Shown: positions 44,112-53,688, counted from the first letter of the stretch. The stretch is 64,000 nucleotides of DNA from Pseudomonas sp. BBP2017 (GCF_003024385.1 NZ_PVZN01000009.1:1-64000), one strand, 5' to 3'. The notes: generated by a model from the letters alone, not told the origin. Translations and numbers: made by a program.

Positions 44112-45459
44112 GAGCGGTCTCCTCGGGCAGTACGTGGGCAACGCTCAGGCGTTCGCGGGTGAAATAGGTGCGCGCAGCGTTCTGGATGTCGGCCGGGGTC
44201 ACGCTTTTCAGCTCGTCGAGTTCGCTGTCGATCAGTTTCCACGACAGGCCGACGGTTTCCAGCATGCCGATGGCCGTGGCCTGGCTGCTGATGGAGTCGC
44301 GGTCGTAGACCAGGCCGGCGATCACCTGGGCGCGTACGCGCTCCAGCTCTTCAGCCGAAGGTGGGGTGGTCTTGAGTTCGTCGAGCAGCTTCCAGATGCC
44401 GCTTTCAACCTCGGCCAGGGTCTTGTGCTTTTGCAGGTTCGGCGTGGCCGAGATCAGGAACAGGCTGTCGCCGCGGGTGAACGGGTTGTAGTTGGACGAG
44501 GCCCCGGAGACCAGCTCTTGGCCGCGCTCCAGCTGGCTTGGCAGGCGGGCGCTATAGCCACCGTCGAGCAGTGCCGCGATCAGGCGCAGGGTGTGCACGG
44601 TGCGCGGGTCCTTGGCGGTGGCCAGGCCCGGGACGTTGAAACCGTAGATCAGGCTCGGCAACTGGGTGCGCACATGCAAGGTGGTTTCCCGCAGGCCCGG
44701 CTCCGCCAGTTCCAGCGGCAGCTTGACCGGTGGCAGGGCGCGCTTGGGGATGGTGCCAAAAAAACGCTGGGCCAGGCCCTTGACCTCATCAACGGTAACG
44801 TCACCGACCACCACCAGGGTGGCGTTGTTCGGGGTGTACCAGGATTGGTACCAGTGGCGCAGCTCTTCGACCTTCATGCGGTTCAGGTCAGCCATCCAGC
44901 CGATGGTCGGGGTGCGGTAGCTGCTGGCCGGAAAGGCCATGGCGCTGAACAGCTCGAACGCCTTGGCGTTGGGCTGGTCGTCGGTGCGCAGACGGCGCTC
45001 TTCCTTGATCACCTCGATTTCGCGGCTGAATTCGTCGGCTGGCAGGCGCAGGCTGTTCATGCGGTCAGCCTCCAGTTCCAGGGCCACCGGCAGGCGGTCG
45101 CGGGCCAGAACCTGGTAGTAAGCGGTGTAGTCGTCGCTGGTGAAGGCGTTCTCTTCGGCCCCCAGGTCGCGCAGGATGCGCGAAGCTTCGCCGGGGCCGA
45201 GTTTCTCGCTGCCCTTGAACATCATGTGTTCCAGCGCGTGGGACAGACCGGTCTGGCCCGGGGACTCATAGGTGGAACCGACCTTGTACCAGATCTGCGA
45301 GACCACCACCGGCGCACGGTGGTCCTCGCGCACGACCACTTTCAGGCCGTTGTCGAGAATGAACTCGTGGGTGGGTTGCGGATCGGCGGCAAAGGCGGCG
45401 AACGGCAGACAAACTGTGCTGAGCAACAGGCCAGCGGCGCGGCGGGCTAGAGCATTCAT
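44104..45459 (-). CDS. M16-family zinc peptidase, catalytic subunit
   Basis: A 451-residue secreted M16B peptidase with signal peptide (LLLSTVCLPFAAFA). The inverted zinc motif is HALEHMMFKGSEKLGPGE near 70 with the downstream glutamate in GAEENAFTSDDYTAYYQ. The C-terminal half carries the substrate R/Y region. It is likely periplasmic and forms a dimer with the downstream gene product. It is divergent from ftsY across a 230-base gap. Confidence 0.9.
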   Translation of the reverse strand: MNALARRAAGLLLSTVCLPFAAFAADPQPTHEFILDNGLKVVVREDHRAPVVVSQIWYKVGSTYESPGQTGLSHALEHMMFKGSEKLGPGEASRILRDLGAEENAFTSDDYTAYYQVLARDRLPVALELEADRMNSLRLPADEFSREIEVIKEERRLRTDDQPNAKAFELFSAMAFPASSYRTPTIGWMADLNRMKVEELRHWYQSWYTPNNATLVVVGDVTVDEVKGLAQRFFGTIPKRALPPVKLPLELAEPGLRETTLHVRTQLPSLIYGFNVPGLATAKDPRTVHTLRLIAALLDGGYSARLPSQLERGQELVSGASSNYNPFTRGDSLFLISATPNLQKHKTLAEVESGIWKLLDELKTTPPSAEELERVRAQVIAGLVYDRDSISSQATAIGMLETVGLSWKLIDSELDELKSVTPADIQNAARTYFTRERLSVAHVLPEETAHE

Positions 45460-45689
45460 ACGTTGTTTAACCTGTAGGACTGCCCGCGTGGTCTTAGCGT
45501 CAGCGGGCTAGGAGGTGCTAGGATACTGATCCGGTTGCCTGACGACCATGCCTGTCGCGGATCTGACCCGCAGGCTTGATGACAAAATGCTGCGCATGAA
45601 CGAGCCGGAATAAAAGTAGTCTGTTCTGCGTTAAAAGAATTTTCGAGGCGCCGCAGTGGCGCATCGCTACCCTGAGATAGCCGTCTTCC

Positions 45690-47213
45690 ATGTTTGGTTC
45701 CAACGACGACAAAAAGACGCCGGCCGCGGCTGGTGAAAAGAAAGGCCTGTTCGGCTGGCTGCGCAAAAAGCCCCAGCCCCCTGTTGCCGAACAGCCACAA
45801 GCCCCTGCACCGGTTGAGCCAGAGCAGCCTGCGGCGCTGACCAGCGACGTGCCGGCCGCCGCAGCGCCAATCGATGGTGCCCTCGCGCCTGTACCAGCAC
45901 CTGCCGTTGCGCCAGAGCCTGCTGTCGTCGCGCCAGCGGTGGTTGCAGTTGAGGCACCACCCGCGCCGTCCGTCGGTTTGGTCCTGCCGGTGCCTGAAGA
46001 GCCGGTTGCCCTGGTGGCTGACCTTGAGCCGCACACCCCGCCGCCGATTCCGGAACGTCCGGCACCGGTCGCTGCGCCTGTGGTGGAGCCTGCGCCGGTC
46101 GTTGTCCAGCCTGAACCGGTTGCAGCGCCAGTCATTGAGCCTGAGCCTGCTCCAGTGGCTCCAGTGGCTCCAGTGGCTCCAGTGGCTCCAGTGGCTCCAG
46201 TGGCCACCGCTGCACCCGTTACGCCTGTCGTAGAGCCCACGCCTGTCGAAGCGCCTGCCCCGGCCCGTAGTGAAGAGAACAAGGCAGGCTTCTTCGCCCG
46301 TCTCAAACAGGGCTTGTCGAAGACCAGCGCCAGCATCGGCGAGGGCATGGCCAGCCTGTTCCTGGGCAAGAAAGCCATCGATGACGACCTGCTCGACGAG
46401 ATCGAGACCCGTCTGCTGACAGCAGACGTTGGCGTCGAAGCCACCTCGGTGATCGTCCAGAGCCTGACCCAGAAGGTCGCACGCAAGCAGTTGGCCGACA
46501 GCGATGCGCTGTACAAATCCCTGCAAGGCGAACTGGCCGACCTGCTCAAACCGGTCGAGCAGCCACTGCGCATCCAGTCCCACTCCAAGCCTTTTGTGAT
46601 CCTGGTGGTTGGCGTCAACGGTGCCGGCAAAACCACGACCATCGGCAAACTGGCGAAAAAGCTGCAGCTGGAAGGCAAGAAAGTCATGCTCGCCGCCGGT
46701 GACACCTTCCGTGCCGCCGCCGTCGAGCAGTTGCAGGTCTGGGGCGAGCGCAACCAGATTCCGGTTATCGCCCAGCACACCGGCGCCGACTCCGCTTCGG
46801 TAATCTTCGATGCCGTCCAGGCCGCCAAGGCGCGCGGCATCGATGTGCTGATCGCCGATACCGCCGGTCGCCTGCACACCAAAGACAACCTGATGGAAGA
46901 GTTGAAGAAGGTCCGTCGGGTGATCGGCAAGCTCGATGCCGACGCGCCGCATGAGGTCCTGCTGGTGCTGGACGCCGGTACCGGACAGAACGCGATCAAC
47001 CAGGCCAAGCACTTCAACCAGAGTGTTGAACTCACGGGCCTGGCCCTGACCAAACTCGATGGCACCGCCAAGGGTGGGGTGATCTTCGCCCTGGCCAAGC
47101 AGTTCGGCTTGCCAATCCGCTATATTGGCGTGGGCGAAGGCATCGACGATCTGCGCACCTTTGAAGCCGAGCCCTTCGTCAAAGCACTGTTTGCCGAGCG
47201 GGAGCATCCATGA
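45690..47213 (+). CDS. ftsY: signal recognition particle receptor FtsY
   Basis: A 507-residue SRP receptor GTPase. Residues 1-190 form an unusually long acidic, Ala/Pro/Val-rich A domain that begins with a membrane-binding KKGLFGWLRKK helix. The N domain starts near 195 (KAGFFARLKQGLSKTSASIG) and the G domain has GVNGAGKTTTIGKLA near 308, DTFRAAAVEQL, ADTAGRLHTK and TKLDGTAKGG. It docks SRP-ribosome complexes at the inner membrane. It overlaps ftsE by four bases, the conserved ftsYEX order. Confidence 0.96.
   Translation: MFGSNDDKKTPAAAGEKKGLFGWLRKKPQPPVAEQPQAPAPVEPEQPAALTSDVPAAAAPIDGALAPVPAPAVAPEPAVVAPAVVAVEAPPAPSVGLVLPVPEEPVALVADLEPHTPPPIPERPAPVAAPVVEPAPVVVQPEPVAAPVIEPEPAPVAPVAPVAPVAPVAPVATAAPVTPVVEPTPVEAPAPARSEENKAGFFARLKQGLSKTSASIGEGMASLFLGKKAIDDDLLDEIETRLLTADVGVEATSVIVQSLTQKVARKQLADSDALYKSLQGELADLLKPVEQPLRIQSHSKPFVILVVGVNGAGKTTTIGKLAKKLQLEGKKVMLAAGDTFRAAAVEQLQVWGERNQIPVIAQHTGADSASVIFDAVQAAKARGIDVLIADTAGRLHTKDNLMEELKKVRRVIGKLDADAPHEVLLVLDAGTGQNAINQAKHFNQSVELTGLALTKLDGTAKGGVIFALAKQFGLPIRYIGVGEGIDDLRTFEAEPFVKALFAEREHP
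46151..46204 (+). repeat. six tandem 9-base repeats within ftsY
   Basis: tccagtggc is repeated six times without change, encoding a repeating APV tripeptide run in the FtsY A domain. Exact repetition suggests recent slippage and possible length variation among strains. Confidence 0.9.
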
Positions 47214-47881
47214 TTCGATTCGAACAGGTCGCCAAGCGCTACCCCAATGGTCACGTAGGCCTGCATGAGTTGAGTTTTCGGGTGCGTCGGGGCGAATTTC
47301 TGTTCGTCACCGGCCATTCTGGCGCCGGCAAAAGCACTTTGCTGCGCCTGCTGCTGGCCATGGAGCGACCGACCAGTGGCAAGCTGCTGCTGGCCGGGCA
47401 GGATCTAGGGCAGATCAGCAACGCGCAGATTCCGTTCCTGCGTCGGCAGATCGGCGTGGTGTTCCAGAATCATCAACTGCTGTTCGACCGTACTGTATTC
47501 AACAACGTTGCGCTGCCGCTGCAGATCCTTGGCTTGTCCAAGGCCGAGGTGGCCAAGCGCGTCGACTCGGCGCTTGAGCGTGTAGCCCTGTCGGACAAGG
47601 CCGAACTGTTTCCCGGCGACCTGTCCACCGGCCAGCAACAACGGGTCGGTATTGCCCGCGCTATCGTGCACCGTCCGGCCTTGCTGCTGGCGGATGAGCC
47701 CACCGGTAACCTCGACCCGCGCCTGGCCGCGGAGATCATGGGTGTATTCGAAGACATCAACCGCCTGGGCACCAGTGTGCTGATTGCCAGTCACGACCTG
47801 GCACTGATCGCGCGTATGCGCCATCGCATGCTGACCCTGCAGCGCGGCCGCTTGATCGGCGACGGGGAGGCCGGGCAATGA
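47210..47881 (+). CDS. ftsE: cell-division ATP-binding protein FtsE
   Basis: A 223-residue ABC ATPase: Walker [16 protein letters not shown] near 36, signature [16 protein letters not shown] near 138, Walker [13 protein letters not shown]. With FtsX it forms a divisome complex that activates periplasmic amidases through EnvC-type partners. It overlaps ftsX by four bases. Confidence 0.97.
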   Translation: MIRFEQVAKRYPNGHVGLHELSFRVRRGEFLFVTGHSGAGKSTLLRLLLAMERPTSGKLLLAGQDLGQISNAQIPFLRRQIGVVFQNHQLLFDRTVFNNVALPLQILGLSKAEVAKRVDSALERVALSDKAELFPGDLSTGQQQRVGIARAIVHRPALLLADEPTGNLDPRLAAEIMGVFEDINRLGTSVLIASHDLALIARMRHRMLTLQRGRLIGDGEAGQ

Positions 47882-48906
47882 GTGCGACACGCAGTCCAAA
47901 GGTTTCCGAACGGGTCGCGCCGAAGGCCGCCGACCCAGCACCTGAAAAGAACAAACGCAACAGCCATGACGACGATGGTCCGGATTTCCGCACCCTGTTG
48001 CATGCCTGGCTGGAAAGCCACCGCTCCAGCCTGCTCGACAGCTTGCGGCGCCTGGCCAAGCAGCCGATCGGCAGCTTTTTCACCTGCCTGGTGATGGCAG
48101 TGGCCCTGAGTCTGCCCATGGGCCTGTCGTTGCTGCTCGGCAACGTCGAGCGTCTGGGTGGGTCGTGGCAGCGTGCGGCGCAGATTTCCCTGTACCTCAA
48201 GCTCGACGCCAGCAGCCGCGACGGCGAAGCCCTGCGTGAGCAGATCAAGGGCTTGCCGGGCGTGGCCGAGGCCGAGTACGTCAGCCGTGAGAAGGCCCTG
48301 GAAGAATTCCAGCAGCAGTCCGGGCTGGGTGATGCGCTGCGCGAGCTGCCGGAAAACCCGCTGCCCGGCGTGGTCGTGGTGACTCCGGCGGAAGTCGACA
48401 AACCCGCCCTCGAAGCCTTGCGCCAGCGCCTTGCGGAACTGCCCAAGGTGGATGCGGCGCAGCTGGACCTGGTTTGGGTCGAGCGTCTGGCCGCGATCCT
48501 CAAACTGGGTGATCGCTTTGTCTTCGGTCTGACGGTTTTGCTGGTTTCGGCGCTGCTTTTGGTAATTGGTAACACAATTCGCCTGCACATCGAGAACCGC
48601 CGTACCGAGATCGAAGTGATCAAGCTGGTAGGCGGTACCGACAGCTATGTGCGCCGGCCTTTCCTGTACATGGGCGCCTTGTACGGCCTGGGTGCGGGGG
48701 TGTTGGCCTGGGGCGTGCTGGCATTCGGCCTGAACTGGCTGAATGACGCGGTAGTCGGGCTTTCCGGGCTATATGGCAGTGATTTCGCCTTGGCCGGAGT
48801 TCCGCCTGCCGATGGTCTGTCGCTCTTGCTTGGTGCGGTACTGTTAGGGTATATCGGTGCTTGGATTGCGGTCGCCCGCCACCTGAGCGAGCTTGCACCG
48901 CGATAA
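47878..48906 (+). CDS. ftsX: cell-division membrane protein FtsX
   Basis: A 342-residue FtsX with a long charged cytoplasmic N-terminus (about 60 residues), one membrane helix (FTCLVMAVALSLPMGLSLLL), a periplasmic loop of about 120 residues that binds the amidase activator, and three C-terminal helices (VLLVSALLLVIGNTI; LYGLGAGVLAWGVLAFGL; LSLLLGAVLLGYIGAWI). VRRPFLYMGALYGL is a conserved FtsX block. It is followed by rpoH after 113 bases. Confidence 0.95.
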   Translation: MSATRSPKVSERVAPKAADPAPEKNKRNSHDDDGPDFRTLLHAWLESHRSSLLDSLRRLAKQPIGSFFTCLVMAVALSLPMGLSLLLGNVERLGGSWQRAAQISLYLKLDASSRDGEALREQIKGLPGVAEAEYVSREKALEEFQQQSGLGDALRELPENPLPGVVVVTPAEVDKPALEALRQRLAELPKVDAAQLDLVWVERLAAILKLGDRFVFGLTVLLVSALLLVIGNTIRLHIENRRTEIEVIKLVGGTDSYVRRPFLYMGALYGLGAGVLAWGVLAFGLNWLNDAVVGLSGLYGSDFALAGVPPADGLSLLLGAVLLGYIGAWIAVARHLSELAPR

Positions 48907-48943
48907 TGTCTTTTTGCTGCTATTGACTCTTTTTATTTTCAGG

Positions 48944-48970
48944 GAACTTGTTTCGCGGTTCCCGGTCAAT
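48944..48970 (+). promoter_or_regulatory. possible RpoE/AlgU-type promoter for rpoH
   Basis: GAACTT (48944-48949), a 16-base spacer and TCAAT (48966-48970) resemble the extracytoplasmic-stress sigma consensus GAACTT-N16/17-TCtgA. rpoH is a known AlgU-dependent gene in Pseudomonas. The -10 match is imperfect. Confidence 0.4.
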
Positions 48971-49019
48971 GTTGGCAGTGCCTGCGGGCACGAGTTTAGT
49001 GAGTCGGAGGTTTTTTCGT

Positions 49020-49874
49020 ATGACCACTTCGTTGCAACCTGCCTATGCCCTGGTTCCCGGCGCAAACCTGGAAGCCTATGTGCACACGGTCAACAGCATT
49101 CCATTGCTGACGCCGGAGCAGGAGCGTGAACTGGCCGAGAGTCTCTACTATGAGCAGAATCTTGAGGCGGCTCGGCAGATGGTGCTTGCCCACCTGCGGT
49201 TTGTCGTACATATCGCTCGCAGCTATTCCGGCTACGGGCTGGCCCAGGCTGACCTGATTCAGGAAGGCAACGTTGGCCTGATGAAAGCGGTCAAGCGTTT
49301 CAATCCGGAAATGGGTGTGCGCCTGGTGTCCTTTGCCGTGCACTGGATCAAGGCCGAGATTCACGAGTTCATCCTGCGTAACTGGCGTATCGTCAAGGTC
49401 GCAACCACCAAGGCCCAGCGCAAGCTGTTCTTCAACCTGCGCAGCCAGAAGAAGCGTCTGGCCTGGCTGAACAACGATGAAGTGCATCGTGTGGCCGAAA
49501 GCCTGGGTGTCGAGCCGCGTGAAGTGCGCGAGATGGAGAGCCGCCTGACCGGTCAGGACATGGCTTTCGATCCAGCGTCCGAAGCTGACGACGACAGTGC
49601 GTTCCAGTCGCCGGCCAACTACCTGGAAGACCATCGCTACGACCCGGCGCTTCAGCTTGAAAATGCCGACTGGAGCGACAACTCCACCAGCAACCTGCAT
49701 GAAGCCCTGCAGGGTCTGGACGACCGTAGCCGCGACATCCTCTACCAGCGCTGGCTAGCCGAGGAAAAGGCCACGCTTCACGACCTGGCCGAGAAATACA
49801 GCGTATCCGCCGAGCGGATTCGTCAGCTGGAGAAGAATGCGATGAACAAGGTGAAAGCCTTGATCGCAATCTGA
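49020..49874 (+). CDS. rpoH: heat-shock sigma factor RpoH (sigma-32)
   Basis: A 284-residue sigma-70 family factor. Region 2 holds [20 protein letters not shown] and [16 protein letters not shown]; the RpoH box [15 protein letters not shown] near 130 identifies it as sigma-32; region 4.2 is [20 protein letters not shown]. It directs RNA polymerase to chaperone and protease genes. The ATG at 49020 has GGAGG upstream; upstream frame extension is rejected. In this family the 5' mRNA folds to act as a thermosensor and the protein is degraded by FtsH. Confidence 0.97.
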   Translation: MTTSLQPAYALVPGANLEAYVHTVNSIPLLTPEQERELAESLYYEQNLEAARQMVLAHLRFVVHIARSYSGYGLAQADLIQEGNVGLMKAVKRFNPEMGVRLVSFAVHWIKAEIHEFILRNWRIVKVATTKAQRKLFFNLRSQKKRLAWLNNDEVHRVAESLGVEPREVREMESRLTGQDMAFDPASEADDDSAFQSPANYLEDHRYDPALQLENADWSDNSTSNLHEALQGLDDRSRDILYQRWLAEEKATLHDLAEKYSVSAERIRQLEKNAMNKVKALIAI

Positions 49875-49894
49875 GCCGCGATACGGCAATAAAC

Positions 49895-49922
49895 AAAAAG
49901 CCCCGATGTGTCGGGGCTTTTT
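49895..49922 (+). terminator. rpoH intrinsic terminator
   Basis: AAAAAGCCCCGA / TCGGGGCTTTTT with loop TGTG, 20 bases after the rpoH stop, with a T-run. Confidence 0.92.
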
Positions 49923-50005
49923 CATGTCTTTCAGGCGCCAGCGCAGGTCTATAATCGCGCCACGCTGGCCCCGCCACTTTTTCCGCCACCCATGTCGAGA
50001 TTGCT

Positions 50006-50515
50006 ATGACCATTTCCTTGTACGCTGCTTCTGTTCCTGTTTTCAAGCAAATGCTCAACGCCTTGAGTGAGGTTCTGAACAAGGCCGAAGCTCACGCCAC
50101 GGCGAAAAACATTGATCCGAGCGTTTTCCTCCAGGCTCGCCTGTATCCGGATATGTTTCCACTGGTTCGCCAAGTGCAGATCGCTGTTGATTTCGCCAAG
50201 GGTGTATCAGCGCGCCTGGCTGAGGTCGAGTTGCCGAAATACGATGACAGCGAAACCACCTTTGCTGAACTGCAAGCGCTGATCAGTAAGGTTCTAGCTT
50301 TCCTGGACAGCGTTGCGCCGGCGCAGATCGATGGCAAGGAAGGCATCGAAATCGTGACCCGTCCGGGTACGCCGAAAGAGAAGCGCTTCAGTGGCCAGGC
50401 CTATTTGCTGACCTACGGCCTGCCGCAGTTCTTCTTCCATGTCACCACCACTTACGCAATCCTGCGTCACAATGGTGTGGAAGTGGGCAAACGTGACTAC
50501 ATGGGCGCGTTCTAA
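50006..50515 (+). CDS. DUF1993 domain protein
   Basis: A 169-residue soluble protein matching DUF1993: FKQMLNALSEVLNKAEAHA near 14, LYPDMFPLVRQVQIAVDFAK near 46, and C-terminal LPQFFFHVTTTYAILRHNGV with GKRDYMG. The family has a DinB-like helical bundle and no known function. A single gene with its own terminator; nothing in context suggests a role. Confidence 0.87.
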   Translation: MTISLYAASVPVFKQMLNALSEVLNKAEAHATAKNIDPSVFLQARLYPDMFPLVRQVQIAVDFAKGVSARLAEVELPKYDDSETTFAELQALISKVLAFLDSVAPAQIDGKEGIEIVTRPGTPKEKRFSGQAYLLTYGLPQFFFHVTTTYAILRHNGVEVGKRDYMGAF

Positions 50516-50544
50516 GGCGTTTACCCAGTAATCAGCAAACAATA

Positions 50545-50582
50545 AAAACCCGGCAAGGCGTGCGCTTTGCCGGGTTTTTTAT
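50545..50582. terminator. bidirectional terminator between DUF1993 and mtgA
   Basis: AAAACCCGGCAA pairs with TTGCCGGGTTTT around a nine- to ten-base loop, flanked by A- and T-runs, so it serves both convergent genes. Confidence 0.92.
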
Positions 50583-51301
50583 TGGTTCCAGGGCGCCTTG
50601 CGCGGGCTTTCCAGCTGCACCAGGTAGCCACTGCCACCCAACTGGCGCATCTGCTGACGGATCCAACCAGCACGTCGGGCCACATAGCTGCTGGGACGGC
50701 TGGCACTCCAGTTCAACGGGCTGGGCAGCACGGCGGCCAGCAGGCTGGCCTGTTGACGGCTCAGGCGGCTGGCATCGACAGCGAAATGATGCTGCGCGGC
50801 GGCTTGTGCACCGAACACACCTTCGCCCCATTCGGCACTGTTGAGGTAGACCTCAAGTATCCGTTCCTTGGACCAGAGCAGTTCGATCAGGGCGGTGAAC
50901 CAGGCCTCCAGGCCCTTGCGCAGCCAGCTGCGTCCCGACCAGAGAAACTGATTCTTGGCCACTTGCTGGCTCAGGGTGCTGGCGCCGCGAATGCTGCCGC
51001 CGCGTTCGTTGTGGGCCAGGGCGGCCTGGATGGCGATGAAGTCAAAGCCCCAATGGTTGGCGAACTTCTGGTCTTCACCGGCAATCACCGCCACCTTGAG
51101 CTCATCGGAAATGCGCTCCCAAGGCTCCCAGTCACGCTGCAGGTCAATGGGTTGGCCGTTGAGCCAGGATTCGACCTTGCGCTCGACCATCAGCGCCGTG
51201 CCCGGCGGCGGTACCCAGCGCAGCACCAGCACCAGCAAGGCGCTGCCGGCGGCGAACCAGAGCAGGGCGCGGGTAAGGCGGCGGATAATGGACGACAACA
51301 T
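50579..51301 (-). CDS. mtgA: monofunctional peptidoglycan glycosyltransferase
   Basis: A 240-residue GT51 enzyme with an N-terminal membrane anchor (ALLWFAAGSALLVLVL). The catalytic glutamate lies in VIAGEDQKFANHWGFDFIAI near 75; further GT51 motifs are GASTLSQQVAKNQFLW near 108 and ILEVYLNSAEWGEGVFGAQA near 148. It polymerises lipid II into glycan strands without a transpeptidase domain. Length is typical. Confidence 0.94.
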   Translation of the reverse strand: MLSSIIRRLTRALLWFAAGSALLVLVLRWVPPPGTALMVERKVESWLNGQPIDLQRDWEPWERISDELKVAVIAGEDQKFANHWGFDFIAIQAALAHNERGGSIRGASTLSQQVAKNQFLWSGRSWLRKGLEAWFTALIELLWSKERILEVYLNSAEWGEGVFGAQAAAQHHFAVDASRLSRQQASLLAAVLPSPLNWSASRPSSYVARRAGWIRQQMRQLGGSGYLVQLESPRKAPWNQ

Positions 51302-51369
51302 AGAGATGGCTTGGCCGAACCGAATGAGCGGGCCATTATACAGACCCTGTGATGACTAGGAGTCGCCTC

Positions 51370-51741
51370 ATGTTGCGTAGTTTTCTCTTGCTCGCTGCCT
51401 TTTTCGGATTCACCGGTGTCGCGCTGGGTGCTTTTGCCGCGCACGGTCTGAAGGGGCGACTGACGAGTGAATACCTGGCGATCTTCCATACTGGGGTAAC
51501 CTATCAGCTGGTCCACGCCCTGGCCTTGCTTGGCGTTGCCGTGCTGGCCACGCAGTTACCTGGCCGCTTGGTCGGTTGGGCCGGCGGCTTGTTCGCCCTG
51601 GGTATCGTGCTGTTCTCCGGCAGCCTGTACTTGCTGACCCTCAGTGGTATTGGAAAACTGGGCATGATCACGCCAATCGGTGGTATGGCCTTCCTTGGCG
51701 GCTGGCTGTGTCTGGGGCTCGCCGCCTGGCGCCTGGGTTGA
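51370..51741 (+). CDS. DUF423 (YgdD-like) inner-membrane protein
   Basis: A 123-residue protein with four membrane helices and the DUF423 signature GFTGVALGAFAAHGLKGRLT near 14 and FHTGVTYQLVHALALL near 41, then SGSLYLLTLSGIGKLGMITP. Function unknown. The ATG at 51370 with AGGAG is preferred over the upstream ATG at 51349. Confidence 0.9.
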   Translation: MLRSFLLLAAFFGFTGVALGAFAAHGLKGRLTSEYLAIFHTGVTYQLVHALALLGVAVLATQLPGRLVGWAGGLFALGIVLFSGSLYLLTLSGIGKLGMITPIGGMAFLGGWLCLGLAAWRLG

Positions 51742-51842
51742 CTCGGCGGTCCGAATCGAGACGAATGGCGATGCTTGGCCTTGGTCGCAGCACCTGATCA
51801 GGGCTAGAATGCGGGCCCCTAAAAATAATGGTGGCCGTGCGC

Positions 51843-52043
51843 ATGCGCATTCAATTGAACGGTGAACCCTTCGAGTTGCCCGATGGCGAAAGCGTCGAGG
51901 CCCTGCTGACCCGCCTGGACCTTGTCGGGCGCCGCGTCGCGGTAGAGCTCAACCTGGATATCGTGCCACGTAGCCAGCACGCAGCCACGGCGCTGCGTGA
52001 GGGCGATCAGGTCGAAGTCGTGCATGCCATCGGCGGCGGCTAG
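51843..52043 (+). CDS. thiS: sulphur carrier protein ThiS
   Basis: A 66-residue ubiquitin-like protein ending in the required Gly-Gly (HAIGGG). Its C-terminus is adenylated and thiocarboxylated to deliver sulphur for the thiazole of thiamine. The start MRIQLNGEPFELPDG is the ThiS consensus; the ATG at 51843 is chosen over GTG/ATG codons a few residues upstream. It precedes thiG by 48 bases. Confidence 0.94.
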   Translation: MRIQLNGEPFELPDGESVEALLTRLDLVGRRVAVELNLDIVPRSQHAATALREGDQVEVVHAIGGG

Positions 52044-52091
52044 GGCCCCAGGAACACCTTGCAAGTCCCTCAACCATTCAGAGGATTTCCG

Positions 52092-52886
52092 ATGAGCAAC
52101 CTTCGCAGCGACAAGCCCTTCACCCTGGCCGGCCGTACCTTCCAGTCGCGCCTGCTGGTCGGCACCGGCAAGTACCGTGACCTTGAAGAAACCCGCCTGG
52201 CGATCGAAGCCTCGGGTGCCGAGATCGTCACCGTGGCCGTGCGCCGGACCAACATCGGCCAGAACCCGGGCGAACCGAATCTGCTCGATGTGCTGCCGCC
52301 GGATCGTTACACCATCCTGCCGAACACCGCAGGCTGCTACGACGCGGTCGAAGCCGTGCGTACCTGCCGCCTGGCCCGTGAACTGCTCGATGGCCACAAC
52401 CTGGTCAAGCTGGAAGTCCTGGCCGACCAGAAAACCCTGTTCCCCAACGTGATCGAAACCCTCAAGGCCGCCGAAGTGCTGGTCAAGGACGGTTTCGATG
52501 TGATGGTCTACACCAGCGACGACCCGATCATCGCCCGTCAGCTGGCTGAAGCCGGCTGCATCGCGGTGATGCCGCTGGCAGGCCTGATTGGCACCGGCCT
52601 GGGTATCTGCAACCCGTACAACCTGCAGATCATCCTTGAAGAATCGAAAGTACCTGTGCTGGTCGACGCCGGTGTCGGTACCGCTTCGGACGCCACCATC
52701 GCCATGGAAATGGGCTGTGAGGCGGTGCTGATGAACTCGGCGATTGCCAATGCCCAGCAGCCGATCATGATGGCCGAAGCCATGAAACACGCCATTGTTG
52801 CCGGTCGCCTGGCGTATCTGGCCGGGCGTATGCCGAAAAAACTCTATGCCAGCGCCTCGTCGCCGCTGGATGGTCTGATCAAGTAA
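52092..52886 (+). CDS. thiG: thiazole synthase
   Basis: A 264-residue TIM-barrel enzyme that builds the thiazole phosphate of thiamine from DXP, the ThiS thiocarboxylate and dehydroglycine. Markers are [20 protein letters not shown] near 19, the Schiff-base lysine in [10 protein letters not shown] near 100, [20 protein letters not shown] near 160 and phosphate-site [19 protein letters not shown] near 190. GAGGA precedes the ATG. Confidence 0.96.
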   Translation: MSNLRSDKPFTLAGRTFQSRLLVGTGKYRDLEETRLAIEASGAEIVTVAVRRTNIGQNPGEPNLLDVLPPDRYTILPNTAGCYDAVEAVRTCRLARELLDGHNLVKLEVLADQKTLFPNVIETLKAAEVLVKDGFDVMVYTSDDPIIARQLAEAGCIAVMPLAGLIGTGLGICNPYNLQIILEESKVPVLVDAGVGTASDATIAMEMGCEAVLMNSAIANAQQPIMMAEAMKHAIVAGRLAYLAGRMPKKLYASASSPLDGLIK

Positions 52887-52895
52887 GAGCCCCTG

Positions 52896-53618
52896 ATGAC
52901 TGAATCGCAAGAAACGCCGATCTCCGCCGAAGGCGAAGAGCGCCAACACCGCCGTATCAAGAGTTTCGTGATGCGTGCCGGGCGCATGACCGAAGGCCAG
53001 CAACGTGGCCTGGAGCAGGGTGGGCCGCTGTTCATCCTGCCACTGGCCGATAGCCCGGTGGACTACGACCAGGTCTTTGGCCGTTCGGCACCGCGTACCC
53101 TGGAGATCGGTTTCGGCATGGGCCATTCCCTGCTGGAAATGGCGGCTGCCGCGCCGGATCAGGACTTCATCGGTGTCGAAGTGCACCGTCCGGGTGTCGG
53201 TGCGCTGCTCAACGGCGTGCTGACCCAGGGCCTGAAGAACCTGCGGGTGTACGACTGCGACGCGATCGAAGTGCTGAACAAGTGCGTGGCTGATAACAGC
53301 CTCGATCGCTTGATGCTGTTCTTCCCCGATCCGTGGCACAAGAGCCGTCACCACAAGCGTCGTATCGTTCAGCCCGAGTTTGCTGAACTGGTGCGTAGCA
53401 AGCTCAAGGTCGGCGGGGTATTCCATATGGCCACCGACTGGGAGCCCTATGCCGAATACATGCTGGAAGTGATGAATGTCGCCCCGGGTTATCGCAACCT
53501 GGCCGCCGACGGCAAGTGCGTGGAGCGTCCGGCCGAACGCCCGATTACCAAGTTCGAACGCCGTGGCGAGCGACTTGGGCATGGGGTGTGGGATCTGAAG
53601 TTCGAAAAACTGGCGTAA
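52896..53618 (+). CDS. trmB: tRNA (guanine46-N7)-methyltransferase
   Basis: A 240-residue SAM methyltransferase. Motif I is [15 protein letters not shown] near 70, followed by [14 protein letters not shown]; the family-specific [20 protein letters not shown] lies near 147 and [14 protein letters not shown] near 188. It makes m7G46 in tRNA. It starts ten bases after thiG, probably in one transcript. Confidence 0.96.
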   Translation: MTESQETPISAEGEERQHRRIKSFVMRAGRMTEGQQRGLEQGGPLFILPLADSPVDYDQVFGRSAPRTLEIGFGMGHSLLEMAAAAPDQDFIGVEVHRPGVGALLNGVLTQGLKNLRVYDCDAIEVLNKCVADNSLDRLMLFFPDPWHKSRHHKRRIVQPEFAELVRSKLKVGGVFHMATDWEPYAEYMLEVMNVAPGYRNLAADGKCVERPAERPITKFERRGERLGHGVWDLKFEKLA

Positions 53619-53640
53619 AACGGCGACCGCTTTGCGCTCG

Positions 53641-53688
53641 ATCGCCGGCAAGGCCGACTCCTACAAGGAGCCGGCCTTGCCGGCGATG
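53641..53688. repeat. inverted pair of REP-like palindromes (second subtype)
   Basis: atcgccggcaaggccgactc at 53641 faces gagccggccttgccggcgat ending near 53687. It lies between the convergent trmB and DUF3392 genes and matches the pair after spuH. Confidence 0.8.

Noticed and set aside
46151..46204. Tandem repeats considered as a CRISPR or minisatellite outside genes
   Set aside because: Units are 9 bases, contiguous, in frame and inside the FtsY A domain, with no spacers.
45456..47207. A 583-codon frame on the minus strand opposite ftsY
   Set aside because: It is the antisense shadow of ftsY; its Gly/Ser/His-rich run comes from the reverse of the APV repeats and it has no domain likeness.
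51742..51842. TPP riboswitch upstream of thiS
   Set aside because: The conserved TPP-aptamer cores are not present in the 100-base gap.
51819..53651. A 610-codon minus-strand frame across thiS-thiG-trmB
   Set aside because: Covers three well-recognised plus-strand genes and has no domain likeness.
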